From: Enoplolaimus lenunculus
Taxonomy: Eukaryota; Nematoda; Enoplea; Enoplida; Thoracostomopsidae
Assembly (NCBI GenBank): GCA_030248215.1
Contig: JASANG010002137.1
Coordinates: 124,001-188,000 of the forward strand
DNA length: 64,000 bases
Direction: 5' to 3'
Shown here one piece after another: positions 50,766-64,000 of this stretch. Positions within the stretch are counted from its first letter, which is position 1. Every line of letters starts with the position of its first letter. A model generated the notes under the pieces. The model ran no database searches. It saw only the letters and a list, made by a program, of their open reading frames with translations, and was not told the origin of the DNA. The translations under genes and the position numbers were made by a program.

Positions 50766-53700
50766 TCATGACGTTGTCAAGGTGTCCGACCTGAAAAATA
50801 TTTGGTTTGGCCGTATATTTTGGGTAGAAGACATCTTGAGACATGAAACTAGAGTATCTGAACAATGAAATATTAGTATGCTTAAATGCCAAATTTTACC
50901 CAAGTAGCAGACCACAAGGGAACCTAAATAAAATGAACAAAAACACAACGCCTAAAAACTGATGCTTTCAAAATAACGTACTTACCTTGAACTGGTGTGC
51001 GACACAGGAGACAACGACGGGGGATTAGTTTTACTTCCGTTTGGCGATATTGATGGAGAGGCACGTTCAGCATCTTGAGAAGTATTTTGTCTGGCATTTG
51101 GTGATGATGTTTTACTGTTGCGTTGGCTGTTGGCATCATTGAGTGCTTGCTGATGTAACCGCTTTTGGGCCGGTTGTGAATCGATTGCTGAATTATCTGC
51201 AATGCCAAAAAATGTTTGAGCTGTTGCGGCGATATTTAAAGCGATTGCTTTATGTCTGCAAGCAAGAATTTTTATAACAACTTGGCGATTGGAACAAGGG
51301 CCGTATTATCAGGAGAGTATAGAACCTATTACCATTTACTGATAGGTTTTCAATTCTCATTATAATGAACTATTGCAGTTGCTAATTTTAAAATTGACAC
51401 AGAATTAAGGCAAATTAAGTCTGAAAATGTTTTGTAAAGCTCGCTATTCAGTGATTTAAAAATAATACATATCATTAAATTTGATAGGTGTTGCACAAAT
51501 TTGAGAACACCTCGAAATCAATGTTATGAGTTCTTAATTTTAATTGCCAAAACTTTTGACTCAAAATGTTATGCATACATACTGTTACCATTTATATTGT
51601 TCAGAATTTGCTGAATATGCATGGAATTGTGCGTAAAACTTGATATAATCTAAACAAAACGTTTTGTCTGAGAAAATATTACAAACACAAAACCAAATTT
51701 GCTTACCAGAATCAGAACAGATTCTTTTTTGGCTGTTCGATACACCGACTGCTTGGGTTGCACTTGTATGCTGCTGAGAACCAGCTGCCAATGCTTTTTG
51801 AAATTGTTGCAAGTGTGTTGAATTCATCAAATGAATGGGAAGTCCAGTAATACAGGATGGCGGCATCATATTCTGCTGTGGAATGCTACCGTTACTAACG
51901 GCATTTGCGAGATTAAATCTTGCCGGAAACGGAAATCCGGCAATGGCTGCAAATTGATCATAGATGCCACGAGCGGTAGCTGCAGCGAAAAACGACTGTG
52001 CATTGGACGGAAGTAATGGCGGAGTTGGTAGTGACGCGGTACCCAACTTGCTGATATCGTTTGTTGCAGCAAACAAATGCGGATGTGGACCAGCACCAAG
52101 TACAGGAAACAATGACAGAGGTAGAGAACCGTTTTCAGATGATATCTGTTGCTGCTTTTCGGCTGAAACCGAATTTAGATTTGATGAATCTGAGTTCACC
52201 GATAGATTATCGCCGCTGGATGATGCTGATACAGGTTGTGCCGTCTTGTGTTTTTCGGCTGAGTGCATATCTTTTGTTGTCGTTGAAGTTTCCTGAGTTG
52301 CCGTGGTAAATGTTTTGCTGTCTTGTGTTTGTTGCTTTTGCAATATTTGGCGTTGTTGTTTGATTTGTTGATGTTGCTGCTGTTGCGCAATTGAATTCAG
52401 CATAAACGAATTTGTTCCGCCAATGCCAGGCCATGTTTGTAGCAACGGGACGTAACTAGAAGGTGGACAATTAGTTACTTCACTTGATGAATTTTCGATC
52501 GCCTTGGAAGCACTGTTACTTAGAGTTGCATCTTTTTTAATGTTTTCGACTAATTTATGACTTGTTTCGTGTCCATTTTCACGTACACTTTGTGACATTT
52601 GACTTGCCAACAGTTGTGCGTGAACAGCAGGAGGAAACATAAGAGGTAAAAGGTCGCAACCTGGAACTGGCAAACGACCCCCAGGCAAATGTGATGCTAT
52701 ACCTATCGTTGGAAATCTTGCGTCAGTTGTGGCTGGTGTCTTGGTGTTCTCACAGTCTCTCAAAGTATCTGCAATCGACCATATTTTGCCTGGTTTGCGA
52801 GTAGAGTTACATGTGGAAATAGCCGATGAAGCCGGCGTACGATCAACCGTATTTAAACTAAGCGTTTGAGTTGGAGAGGCCATTGAAGTATTAACCGGTT
52901 GCGTACCCTGTTTTGAAAACCGACAAAAGTCTACGGATTGCATTTTAAGGTCTATTGACAGTGAATCATTCTTTGTACTTAAATTGGTTGCGGTTTGTTG
53001 TGACGATTCCGTTGCTTGTAACGGTATTTGTGTTGCGTTGCTCATCGACAGATAAGGATAAGGTCGTTGAAGCGTATATCGCTGTTGAGGGCTTTCTGTT
53101 GGTGTAAATTTAAATTGTCGATCTAAAAATAATATTAGCATACCTAATTGCCAACTAGTTGTAACACATTAACTGCAACAACGTTTTTAAATATTAAAGA
53201 GCCAGTGTTAACTACAAAAGCATGTTCACTAAACTTAAGCCTATGCCTTCCAGTATCTGTGTCCTAAGTGTCCTTGTTTTCAAAGAACAGAACTGAAAAT
53301 ATTAATTAACTTCCGCCGAACAAAAAAATAAGTTAAATATTGTACAAAGCGCATGATTTTGCTCGTGATCTTATAACTGAAGAAAAGCAACAGATAAATT
53401 ATATATCCCGATAGTTTTATACTTTTATTCAGCTAAACCCCCTTTTTACATTGCTATGCAAGAAATGACAGTGTGACGTGTTTCTACCAAACCACCACAA
53501 GCAACTGTAATGTTCCTTTCTATTTAAAACAGATACAGGAAGTGAATCATATGAAGTAATGCATTATAGTCTTACAACAATTGCTGTCGAAATGAAACTT
53601 GAGCAAAAACGTAAGTTAGAATTAAACTGAAGATTGAATAATAGAACGTACCATTAGCTTCAACACACACCGGCTCAGCGGTAATCAAAGTTTGCGGCGG

Positions 53701-56700
53701 CGGTGGCTGATTATGATCTGCAGCCGTGTTGTCTCTATTTTCTGTCGGCGTTAATCGGTCAAAGTCGCATCCAAGATCACCAGGATCATTGTCACCGTCG
53801 CCGTTCGTTTCATTGTCATCGTCATCTCCGTCGCCATCTTCACCACCGCGATTTCGAGGCGACCAAGTCATTTTGTTTTCTTTCTTTAGTCGCCGACGAG
53901 CATTTGCAAACCATGTTGATACCTGAACAAAGCCTTGATATAATTAATGCGTCGTGCTTTTAAACGGTCGCTCTCATGGTTCGGTTGACCCTCATCCCCA
54001 TAGAAATATATTTCACCGACAATATTCAGACTCATGATGTGTTTTGAGGTTTTTCTATCTTGCATGTTGCAATGACAATGGGCAGGAATTTTTAAAAGAG
54101 ACAACCTGAGGGCGATAACCACAGTATCAGGTCCGCCATTTTGTACAAAACATTGCAGTGGCTGGAAAAGTATTTGTCAATACCGGTCACTGTCAGCCCT
54201 GTTGATAAAAAATTGTTTGAAAAAATGCACAATTGGAGGACTTAAGCACACTACCACCATTATTAAATTTATGGACTTGAATGCCTATTTGAAAAAAACT
54301 TGTAAAATTTTTAAAAAATCCGCAATTATCTTCATCTAACTTGATCTATAAATATATATCACCATTGGTTCAAGGGTGTAGCCAGAGGGGCAAGAGGGCC
54401 ATGGCCCTCCAATGGTTTTGGAAAAATTTCATTTTTGAATAATTGAAACTAGGATGTCATGCGTGTTTCGCTTTCACACATTAGTTGTTGATGTTTTCCT
54501 ATTAAGAGAACCTACATTGCTTTAGTGTTATATGTATAGTACCAAAATGTATTTTCTTACGCGTTGTGTGTAGTGAATCATTTTGTACCGTTTATTTTGG
54601 TCAAAAACTATTGTAAAACTAACACACGCAGTATTGCGAGTTTCATTTATTATCGCTGTTCACAAGTATTAACGGCAATTCGTTGTATTATCCTAGATCA
54701 GGTAATGGTGATTTTTCATATAAAAAGGCATTAAATAACATCTTTAAACTATGTTAAGCAGACTGACTAATAAACACTTGCGTTGATAACTTGAGCAAGC
54801 AATACCGACGGAAGCGCACCCCCCCAAACCTCCAATCGGGAGGCCGACCTTGGGCTTAGGTGTCTCCATTTCGGCAAACAATAAAATTTTCGCTCACCAC
54901 GAAGTTATAGAGTTGTAAAACATTTTATTGGGAATCCGCTTGCACCTGTTTGGGGGGACATTGGTTTGCCTCCGTCTGATTTAAACCACTGCAGCAGAGA
55001 TCCTATCGAATGTCACCTTTCTCACGAACTATAGATCCATGAGACGTTTTTCATTCAAAGATCAAAATTTTATTCAAATATACCTATATAAACTTAATTG
55101 TATAAACATCAGCCCATGTTACTTTTAGTGCGGTTTCTCACAACACCGCAGTAGAGTAGACTTAAATGTTAAGAATATCTTTTGCTTGGGCTTAGCTTAA
55201 GCTTGTCTTAGGCTTTTAGTATTGTGATTCAAAACGAGTTCCGATTCCGATTGCACAATCAATCGGAATCGGAATTTTGCAATTTAATCTAATCATACTT
55301 TGGTTGCGACAAAATTCTCTTAATCTCAAGTACTTGTATGCCCCCCCCCAAATAAAAATCCTGGCTATTCCCATGCCATTGTTGAAATCTGTGTCAGCTT
55401 GATGGTTATTAGAATTACCTGAGTTAGAGTCATTTTGCTTATAATTGCAAGCATAATTTTTTCGCCTTTCGTGGGATATGGATTCTTGCGATGTTCATAG
55501 AGCCAAGCCTTCAACGCAGCGGTTGTTTCACGAGTAGCATTTTTCCGTCGAGCTCCATCAAGTGGGTTTGCAAGCCTAAAACGCGGCGACAACATGTTAT
55601 CAAGGAGTAAAGCAGAAGGGACAAAGTTAGGATGGCGCTCCGGTAACGATCGGTTTCGGACGATAACTTTTACATCGACTGACCATAAGACACAACAACA
55701 GAGACGGCACCGCAAGTCAAGTACTTTTATTACCACTCAAGATTATTAACTTAACTTAATTCGGGTTTATGTTTGCTAAAAGCTAAGAAGAATCTCACAT
55801 TTTTATAAATATTTTGCCAATAAAAAATCGAAAATTCCAATCTCTTAGTTCCATCAAGGCTGCATGATTACTCTATTAATACAAGAGTGTTCAACTAGGC
55901 ACATTTTGTGTAGAGAAGAATGTACCAATCCCTTTATTTAAGGGGGTCGTTGCACTAATATTTTGAGTTTTAGCTAAAGTCTCTTCGATTTGTTTCTTAG
56001 CTCCTATGTTTATTTACGTGGTTTGCGGTGAGTTCTCCTCGATTTAGGGAGGTCGGGCAAAATGTAACATGGGCTGGTACATTTTGCAGCATATGGAACT
56101 TTAGCAGTTGCACACTTATGTCTAAGAGTCACTATCCACTCTTGCTTAAATTTATATACATTTATTCAAATATATATACTAGTGCTGCACCGCCAGAATA
56201 TGTCTAATTTACAAGTTAAGGATGCTTCCCAAAGTCCTCACCTGTCGTAGGGATGATATGGCATTGGGCCCATTCCAGCATCATAGTAATAACCAGACAA
56301 CGGTTGAGCGTGGCCAACGTGTTGTGGGAAACAATCCGGAGTTTTCATGTCAAACCTCGGCATGCCCTGAACAATTTATTTAATAACTTAAATTGAGTTC
56401 TCTACGGTTTTAAATTACTTATATATAATTATATATACTTTGAAAATCAAATTATTGAGAAACATTTTATAAACGGAATCTCATAAAGAATTTAACTACA
56501 AAAATAAGCAAACACCAACTGTTAGGTATAACTTGTTACAGATGAAAAAAAATTAAATCATATTGTGTTTCAATGATATATATAGCATGCCTCATGCGAA
56601 ATCCCGAATTAGTTTGGTCTACATATGCGTGCATATTCTACATATATATATGTATATATATGTATATATGTATATATACAGATATATATCTATATATATA

Positions 56701-57478
56701 TTTTCTATTTATATATGTAAGCATGTATTAAAAAACCCACCAGTCGCACTGGTCCTGGAGGAAAACCAGGAAACAATCCAAGCGGGCCGTGTGGATGATT
56801 CGGTGGAAATCCTGGATGTGGTGCACCAGCTGGATGCAAAACGCCATGAAGCGGCGGAGGTACTGGGCCAGGAGCACCGATCGGTGGCCTCAGTGAGGGA
56901 CCTTGATGTGGGCCAGGAACTGGAGGGGCAGCAGATATTGGTGACGGCCGTACATTATTACTGCCTGTCGGCAACAGTACTGTCGGCCCAGGTCCGTTAC
57001 TTCCAACTGTTTGTCCGACTTTCATATGATTCGACAATGAATCAATACGTGGTGGATTATGGCCAAACAAATGATGAAAATTAGGAGGTGCAGCCTGTGG
57101 CATAGACGTAGGACATGATGGCTCAGAGTGCTCTTCAGCTCCTTTGCTTTTCTTGTGATCAGGTGGTCGATTGACCAGTTGTGGTCCGCCGTTCGGCAGC
57201 GAACCGGCGGCACCAGTTGCGGCAGCCAGCAATTTTAACGCTTCTGGACTAAACAGGAGACCGTGCGGAGCGGTTGGATTGAACATTGAACCGGGACCAG
57301 ACTGGAAGCTGACCGGGTTTAAATTAACGACAGCATCCGACGGAACGTGTGTTTTTTGAGGGGTACGGACATCGTTTGCGGTTCCAAAATGATGATCTGT
57401 TGAACGTACGGAACCCACCTGGCTTCCAGGGCTGGCACTGCTTTTATTACTAAGTGGCGGCGTTGTGCGAAGTTTCAT
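50766..57478 (-). CDS. IRX: Iroquois-class homeobox protein
   Basis: A TALE-class transcription factor of the Iroquois family (fly ara/caup/mirr, vertebrate IRX1-6), a patterning gene acting in the nucleus. Exons, in order: 57478-56741, 56366-56242, 55575-55419, 53922-53652, 53122-51707, 51196-50986, 50790-50766. All are GT-AG with matching phases, 980 aa (fly members 640-720). The homeodomain (about 291-357) reads [35 protein letters not shown], then after an intron at [23 protein letters not shown]: the three-residue loop (NPYP) and helix 3 are intact. An acidic run ([20 protein letters not shown]) follows. [12 protein letters not shown] near 540-551 fits the IRO box. The first exon is long and Pro/Gly-rich; the fifth is Gln/Ser-rich. 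The start ATG sits just after an acceptor (ctaccag|GTGCAATG), so a 5' UTR exon exists upstream. The last exon adds only 7 residues; another frame there is also open. Confidence 0.94.
56640..56716. repeat. TATATG/TA microsatellite in IRX intron 1
   Basis: Alternating TATATATATG and TATATACAGATATATATC units directly downstream of the exon 1 donor. No other function seen. Confidence 0.7.
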
Positions 57479-60460
57479 TGCACCTGGTAGAATGTGTTGG
57501 GATTAAATCAATTGCAAAATATCTTTCTGGATAAACTTGTTAGAATTAAATGTAGCGTCCGCAGTATCTTGATTCCGTGGTTATGCCAAAGATATATATT
57601 TCAGTATAAGATATATTTGTAAGGTAGGATAATGTCAATCTAGAATAAGATCCTAAGTACAGGTTAACATATATATGCGTAGTTTTGCCAATTTAAACAT
57701 TGTATGACGATGCAATGCAACCAAAACACAGTTGGACTCGGTTGCACAAGCAATTGCAGCTCCAAAAAATACACATGTTTTCAGTAGGTATATACCTAAA
57801 GTTCTTATATACACAAAATAAATTGTCTTGTATTCAAGAAATGTCTGAAATTTAAGACAATTATGTCTTGATACAGACTCCAGACATATATGTCGTGTAT
57901 TCAAGACTTTTAATTCTTAAAATTTTCAGAAATATTAGTCCAAAATTTTTCCCGCTTAAATGTCTTCATTTAACACTTTGTTTTATGACCGATTAAGAAA
58001 TAAATTTCTGAAATATAAGACAAATATTTCGGAAATATTTGACAAATATGTCTGAAACAAAAACAAAACCCGTTTACAACGTAATACGTACAAGAAGTAA
58101 ACTTAGGTTAAGAGGAGCCTGAGCTCAAACCGAAATATTGTTGAAGTTTGATTATTTATATACACGTCTAAGAATATAAACGGAGGAACTTTTTTACATA
58201 CATAAAAATCAGAAAAATAATTCATGAATAAAAGACAACTATTTGTTGAAACAAACAAACTTGAGTCTTATGAATTGGCAATACTAATTTCTTGAATATA
58301 GACATTAATGTTTTAACCATTTAAGAAACAAATTTCTGAGCTGTTTAAGGCTATTAATGTGTGAAATCTGATCAAAACGCAGAAAATATGTCAAACAATC
58401 ACATAAAAAAAGATAAATTAGGTTGTAAGGATATAAAACTTCAAAATTCTTTAAACTTGAGTATAGGTTTGTTCCTACAGGAGAAACTTTTTTTATAATT
58501 TTCTAAATTACGTTACGGGCAAATGAAAACGATTTTAACAAGCGGTCAAATCTTTAAGAATAATGCATCGTTGTGGTTTCTTAAAAATGGTTGCGATTTC
58601 AAGAACATAGACAGAATTTTCTATTTGTAGGAATCTCGTCTTAGTAACCAGGAGTTCCAAAGCGTGACAAAATTTTAATATTGATTTGTTGTTACAAATA
58701 ACAAATTGCAGTTTGTGTGTGTTCGAAAAAAACTATATAACCGCTGTTAAGATAAACTTTAGGCGATGGGTAGTTCACCAGATGCGTGATCTATAACACT
58801 GAGCACACCAACACAATCCTGGCAACTTAATTTTAAATGTCTAATTAAGTTTACATACCCATACATTGCCGATTACATGTATTAAGATAACTATAACGTT
58901 TATAAACACATTCAATGAACGAAATATAGGAGTTAAAAAACTTCGCCCAACCGCAACTGAAAAAATTTCCACTCACGCATTCTGATGCGCAATCATGTCA
59001 AACAAACACCCTAACACAGTAGTCAAACTCAACATTGCAATAAACTTGCAGTTGTAGAGAGTTGTACGAGGTTGTCGAGTTGCTCAGTTGTCATCAATGT
59101 GATTGGGTTACTGTATCTATGCTGTTTATGGTTGACGACGGACGTTCGCCAGTTTGAATCTTGCCATTTCTACTCTTAGCATCACTCTGTTTTTACAATT
59201 CAAATCTAGTTTTTTTAGAACATTTGCTGAAAATGTTCAATTTTATGACCCGTTACTGTTAGCTGCGAATATTATACAACCTTCCAGGACGGCAATGAAA
59301 AATAAAATTCAAAAATAATCGATACACAAGAGGTAAAAATGTTGTCGCTAATGTTGTGGCGTAAAGGCAATCTTTGGTGTATAACACGCACGCAACACTG
59401 TTTTTTAAATTCACTTCCTACTCACAAATAACTCAAGTTTAATTTCAGTGTGACATCCAAAACGAATATATATATTTGTACATATATATACATAATATAC
59501 CCATTGAATTGAACGACATTGTTAGCAACGGTATACGGTATAATATCGCCCAAATTCAGAATGGATTTTGACCTAAATTTTATGAAATTTGAATGAATTT
59601 CGCTGAGATTCTTTTATGTTCGATTGACCATGAACAAACTTTTGTGTATAAAATATAGGAACAGCGTGATCAACAATTCAAACTTGTGTGTTCAACAATG
59701 TTTGGAAATGTTTTACTGACTCGTATCATGAAGAATTATAAAACTATTCGGAACTACTGTAGTTTGAAGTTTTAAATTTAACAATATTCAAAATAATAGC
59801 CGACTGAGTATCGAATAATATCAAATAAATCCCGCAAACACTATACCAACGCATAAACAGCACACGCTTTGTGGTGTAATTTTCGAATTCATCCACGGAT
59901 CAGTGAACCAGAACAGTTTTTGGTGCGCGAATACAATTATAGTAATGTTTGACGAACGCTTATTAATTTACCATGACACGAGAAAATTTTGTGCCGAACA
60001 GAATTAAACTTGATCAATTACAAAAGCGAACGTGGAAAAGTGCATGTAATATATATAATATATATATCGACATCCGGCAATGGCATTTTAACTTGTCGGA
60101 TATTTTCTTAAAAACTTCAAACAATTGAAAGCAACATTTGTATTTATATATATGCCAACTGCCGTGGAACTGATTGACTTAATACTTTTACACATTTTTT
60201 CTGTCATATATACATATAATGCAAATGTTTGCATGTACCCGTGTACATTCACTATCTTTATTTGGTTACAACAACGCTGAAAAAATTAAGTTGTGTACAA
60301 ATAACAGTTTTTAGGGGATTTTAATATCAGTTAACAAAATTTATAGTATTAGAAGAATTTAAATAACTTGGCAAAATTCAATAGTCAATTAAAATAAGTG
60401 CTGTTACGTTCAGGGAGGTAACAATAGTCTAAGAACGTTTCTGAACCTGATCCTAATGCG
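57479..60460. other. Upstream flank of IRX, no gene seen
   Basis: AT-rich sequence that should hold the IRX 5' UTR exon, promoter and perhaps enhancers. There is no domain-bearing frame, and I cannot identify individual sites. Confidence 0.4.
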
Positions 60461-61008
60461 GGGTTCACATTATGATCGGGAAAGCTTGGGACATGTTTTG
60501 TCCTTATTAGATTATTCTGTAACACTTTATCTGCTCCTATAGATCCCATGTCATAGTCAAGAAGTCACATTTGTCTGGAATCATAATGCGTAGGTCACCT
60601 TTTGTTATTCAATATCATATACTTGTGGTGACATGCCCAAATTGTCGTGTTGAATATCATATATATACTAAAATTTGAAATTTGAATTTTTGAATTCTGA
60701 CTGTTCCTCTGCCGTTCGACTTTGCATTAATTGATTAGCACCCAGAGATAAGCTATCCGGCAGAATATCATATGATATTCGTGTAATTTTGGAATGTCAT
60801 ATGATATTCCCAAAAAAGTTAATTAGTATCATGTGCCTTACCGACTCTTGTACAAATTGATCTTCTGGGAGCGGCCGTTTGTAAGCGAATGTCATATGAC
60901 ACTCAAGTTTTGTCTCTTCGCCCGATATGAGGGCTCGAATTTTAACGTTGACGTCGAATCAGCACGACACAACCGTGACCCGCCTGTTCCGGTTATAACG
61001 TGAATCCC
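60461..61008. mobile_element. TIR element with CATATG palindromes, copy 1
   Basis: The ends GGGTTCACATTATGATCGGG and CCGGTTATAACGTGAATCCC are imperfect inverted copies, about 548 bp apart. Inside is a series of palindromes: GAATATCATATGATATTC (near 60766), GAATGTCATATGATATTC (near 60792) and GAATGTCATATGACACTC (near 60887). No coding frame. Confidence 0.6.
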
Positions 61009-62419
61009 ACATAGGCCTAAGCATCAGTAAGCCTAAGGAACAATAAAGATGAATTAATTTTTAGTACAAGCTTTACTCTATTGCAGTCCTACGCGAAAAC
61101 GGGACACTCTAAGAATGTTTCATCCATATTACTTAACTATACACATACATTCCTACCCAACATTTCACTTTCTCGTAATTCTTGGTCAAAAATTGAAAAA
61201 AGTACGCTGTTTTGAATATTCATGATAATCCCAAAGTGCACAGTAGTCACCCGAATATGAGGGGACTCCTGTTTTAAGTCTAAGTGGAGTCTGTTAGTGG
61301 ACAGAGTTTATAAATCCGAAGTATATAAAGTCCAGAAAAAAGACCAAAGTAGAAGAATAGCCTAGACTGCTCAAATATGTAACACAGACAAGCCGCACAA
61401 ACGTTATTATATCCAGAGAAACAGATGAATAGAATGATAACAAAAATACTTCGGAGAAAGTCAGTTCAGCCCAAAAGAATGCATATACCTAAAAAGGAGG
61501 TGTGTTGTTCAGTCCAACTAACATTGATTTAATTAAGAAGAAATCACAGGCAGTAACCAAACAACACGGGAACACTGTGGACAAGAATCCAAATTTTGTT
61601 GCTTAAGTAAACACCTAAATAAGCAACAACGTTAGTCAAAAAGGACACTATATCAGTTAAGGCGTTTGTCCTCGACGCACCCTCATTTGCGTCTTCGCAA
61701 ACATCGCACCTCAATGTATGTACACAACTGTTACCTGTCAATTAGGCAATATATACGTATATATACATATATACGTTTATTTCTCGGATGACGTCCAATG
61801 AGATAGTAGAAAACATTGGTATATTAAGGGGGCAATGGGAAAACTATCCCTCAAACGCTACTTATGTCTAGCACAGTTTTATATCATTTGCTAAAAATGT
61901 TTCACAACTCGCATTTTCTCGTTATTCCCTTTTTTGATTAAGTACTCTGTTTCCATCAGGATTCCTTATTTGTTAAAGTCAAAATTTAGAAATTTAAATA
62001 ATTTACACTGGAATGAATAAAAAATGCAATAAAACTGAGAAATAATATCAAACGGAGGAAAATCTCGTAGAAATACATAGGGTTTTCGAGTGGGAGCAAT
62101 AATCAATTGTCCATTGTTGCGTATGATTGAAACCGTTAGATAAATGAACGATGTCAACACAAACGTACCAACTTTTCTTAACAAAGTTAACGTCAAGCTG
62201 TGATAGAGTGATTGTTGAGTCATTTCTGTTGTATAAGTTTGCGAACCATTTGTTTCGATTGAACCCGATAAAAAGCCGAAAGTTTAATAAACATGTTGTA
62301 AAAGAAGCGCAACACAATATAATGACATACCTTAGGTATAGGTATTAGACGCTTTTCCTGCTACATGTTACATATATAGCTATAATAATTGTTCTATATG
62401 CATAGGTGGAAAATATGGT
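61009..62419. other. Intergenic, no gene seen
   Basis: Ordinary AT-rich sequence with a short CCTAAG-type piece at 61014-61105 and a TATACGTATATATA run near 61750. No gene supported. Confidence 0.35.
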
Positions 62420-62876
62420 GAGGTTATACGGTATTTACGTTGTAACTGGAGCAGCCCGGAACATGTTTGCGATATGCGGCGGGTATACCGATAAAGATTG
62501 AACGACTTAAGACATTGGTTTACAAATCAATGCTTTCAAATAATCATTGCATACAAAGTATGTATATATCATAAAATACCATGGAATATTTGTGGAATAT
62601 AATAGTATACTTAAAAATTTCGGCAATCCTCAGACGTAAAACTGGATTACTACAACTTTGCACACATTTCGAAACATGACATACCTATTAAACTGACAAA
62701 AAATATGTCGAATATCATTTGGTATTGTACTGCAAATAGGTGCTATCACATGTATATATCACAGACAGCTCAAAATTTCTGAACTTATAGCGTGATACCT
62801 CGCTGGAAAGATGTTATCCGATGTCGTTACCGGGACAAAACGTTGGCCGCGCTGCCCCAGTTATAACGTGAACCTC
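62420..62876. mobile_element. TIR element, copy 2 of the 60461 family
   Basis: The right end CCCCAGTTATAACGTGAACC and left end TTTACGTTGTAACTGGAGCA pair as inverted repeats and match the ends of 60461-61008. About 457 bp, no coding frame; it keeps a GTCGAATATCATTTGG piece from the palindrome series. Confidence 0.55.
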
Positions 62877-63054
62877 AACATCTGATGTCAAGTTATTAAA
62901 TACGCTTGCGGCGCAATTAATGAACCTTAAAAATAGAAAGAAGAATTTGCTCAAAATGTGCTGTAGAGCTGTAATAATTTCAGCACGCAAAAAGAATCAT
63001 ACTCCAACGGATTATCTTGGATTCGTCATTGCCTGTTTGACTGTTGATTAAGCG

Positions 63055-63105
63055 ATATATATATATATATATATCACCTATCACCAGTTGGTGATAGGTC
63101 CTGTA
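63055..63105. repeat. AT microsatellite next to a perfect hairpin
   Basis: An (AT)n run at about 63055-63075 is followed by CCTATCACCA-GT-TGGTGATAGG, a 10-bp perfect stem with a 2-base loop. Function unknown. Confidence 0.6.
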
Positions 63106-64000
63106 ACTTTGAAACTAGCGCATGGTATGGTTCGAAATTCCGTGCATTGTTCGCGTTTGATTTGTCCTAGTATATACTTCTGTACCAAGCTGTTTGTCAG
63201 TTTGAAAACCTATTGCTAACTGATGTTAGATGATATACGCTTTAGACAATATGAGCCCTAATCAACTGATAAAGTCACGTTTTCACAAATTTTCTGATCA
63301 AGTAAGTATTTTTCATTCTAAGATTTGAGGAGTAATTTACCTCACCAAGTTAAATTATAAAAAGTTTGACTTTAATACATCATTCTGCAACAAAATGATC
63401 GGGTTCAAAACAATAATGGCAGTTCGCAATTACGCATTACTAACTAGTTTAGACGATGATATCTGATGTACAGGCTTGTAACAAAAACGAAAAATGCATC
63501 AGCGATGGAAGAAAAAGGTTGCAATTTTCAAACAAAACACTTAATATTCGTCTAGTTTGTACAAATAATGTCATTTATAAAGTGTTATAAGCTTAAACGT
63601 TTTGTATTTGGCATTACAACTTGCGATAAATGTCTGCTGAACACACGACAAGAATACATACAAACTGAAACGGGTGCAACTGTGCGCTCGCAATGTACGA
63701 ACAATAAACACCACCACTTTAGCGGTGGCATTTGTAAAGTAAATCTATTAAAGTCGAATTCTATTCGATAACTTCCGAAACTATTTTTGTCACGTGATTG
63801 GCAGATTGTCTTGCAAATCAAATTCAGTTGACCAATCAAAATTAAAGAAGCATGAACGCCGGCAAATAACAGTAAGGTTACGGTAGAAAATTTGACAGCG
63901 CTAACCAATAACATTTCCATTATGTTTGTTCAAAACAGAGTCAAAACGGGTAATTATTAAATCTCTAGTTTATTAGACGTTTGGCACTTAAAATTACAGA
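63106..64000. other. End of window, no gene seen
   Basis: Two overlapping open stretches on opposite strands at 63568-63920 show no domain, and I do not see a clear exon. Nothing else supported. Confidence 0.3.

Noticed and set aside
51831-52434. Several frames on both strands inside 51707-53122
   Set aside because: Shadows of the large Gln-rich IRX exon, whose frame is fixed by splice phase and the IRO-box-like motif.
56563-57084. 173-codon plus-strand frame
   Set aside because: It is the shadow of IRX exon 1 on the other strand plus a microsatellite.

Overview
The window is animal nuclear DNA: AT-rich, with GT-AG introns, five multi-exon protein genes on alternating strands and a dense load of small DNA transposons, tRNA-derived repeats and one LINE fragment. 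IRX, PCGF, NAA30 and TBPL1/TRF2 proteins together point to a bilaterian. The TTAGGC-like runs inside one repeat family recall nematode-type telomeres, but I cannot name the species. I saw no prokaryotic operon, rRNA, CRISPR or intact tRNA gene.

Layout. (1) 909-9248, minus: a TBP-like factor (TBPL1/TRF2) gene. Six coding exons are rebuilt with matching splice phases (527 codons), plus a likely extra 5' exon; its introns are packed with hAT-like MITEs. (2) 10055-11517, plus: a 5'-truncated CR1/Jockey-type LINE with a reverse transcriptase. (3) 12583-16363, plus: NAA30, the NatC catalytic subunit, four exons, 395 aa; its last intron holds a young 433-bp foldback MITE. (4) 22447-24930, minus: a PCGF3/5-type Polycomb RING protein, six exons, with a possible last exon at 20560-20706. 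(5) 26968-33231, plus: the TM3-TM7 part of a rhodopsin-like GPCR, five exons; its TM1-TM2 exons were not found. (6) 33232-50765: a long gene-poor stretch with MITEs and one uncertain exon. (7) 50766-57478, minus: an Iroquois (IRX) homeobox gene, seven exons, 980 aa, with a TALE homeodomain split by an intron and an IRO-box-like motif. (8) 57479-64000: non-coding upstream flank of IRX, with two copies of another TIR element.

Three genes act in the nucleus: TBPL1 (core promoter factor), PCGF (non-canonical PRC1) and IRX (patterning factor). NAA30 acts on nascent chains at the ribosome and the GPCR sits in the membrane. I see no sign that they form one pathway; this is ordinary gene order in a repeat-rich genome.

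The most unusual structure is a repeat of about 350-460 bp built around a tRNA-like cassette with pol III A- and B-box matches. It forms two arrays in opposite orientation (25500-26737 and 30911-31868) around the first GPCR exons, has internal cassette duplications, and has a third copy (11868-12215) with the same flanks but a different, tRNA-Val-like cassette.
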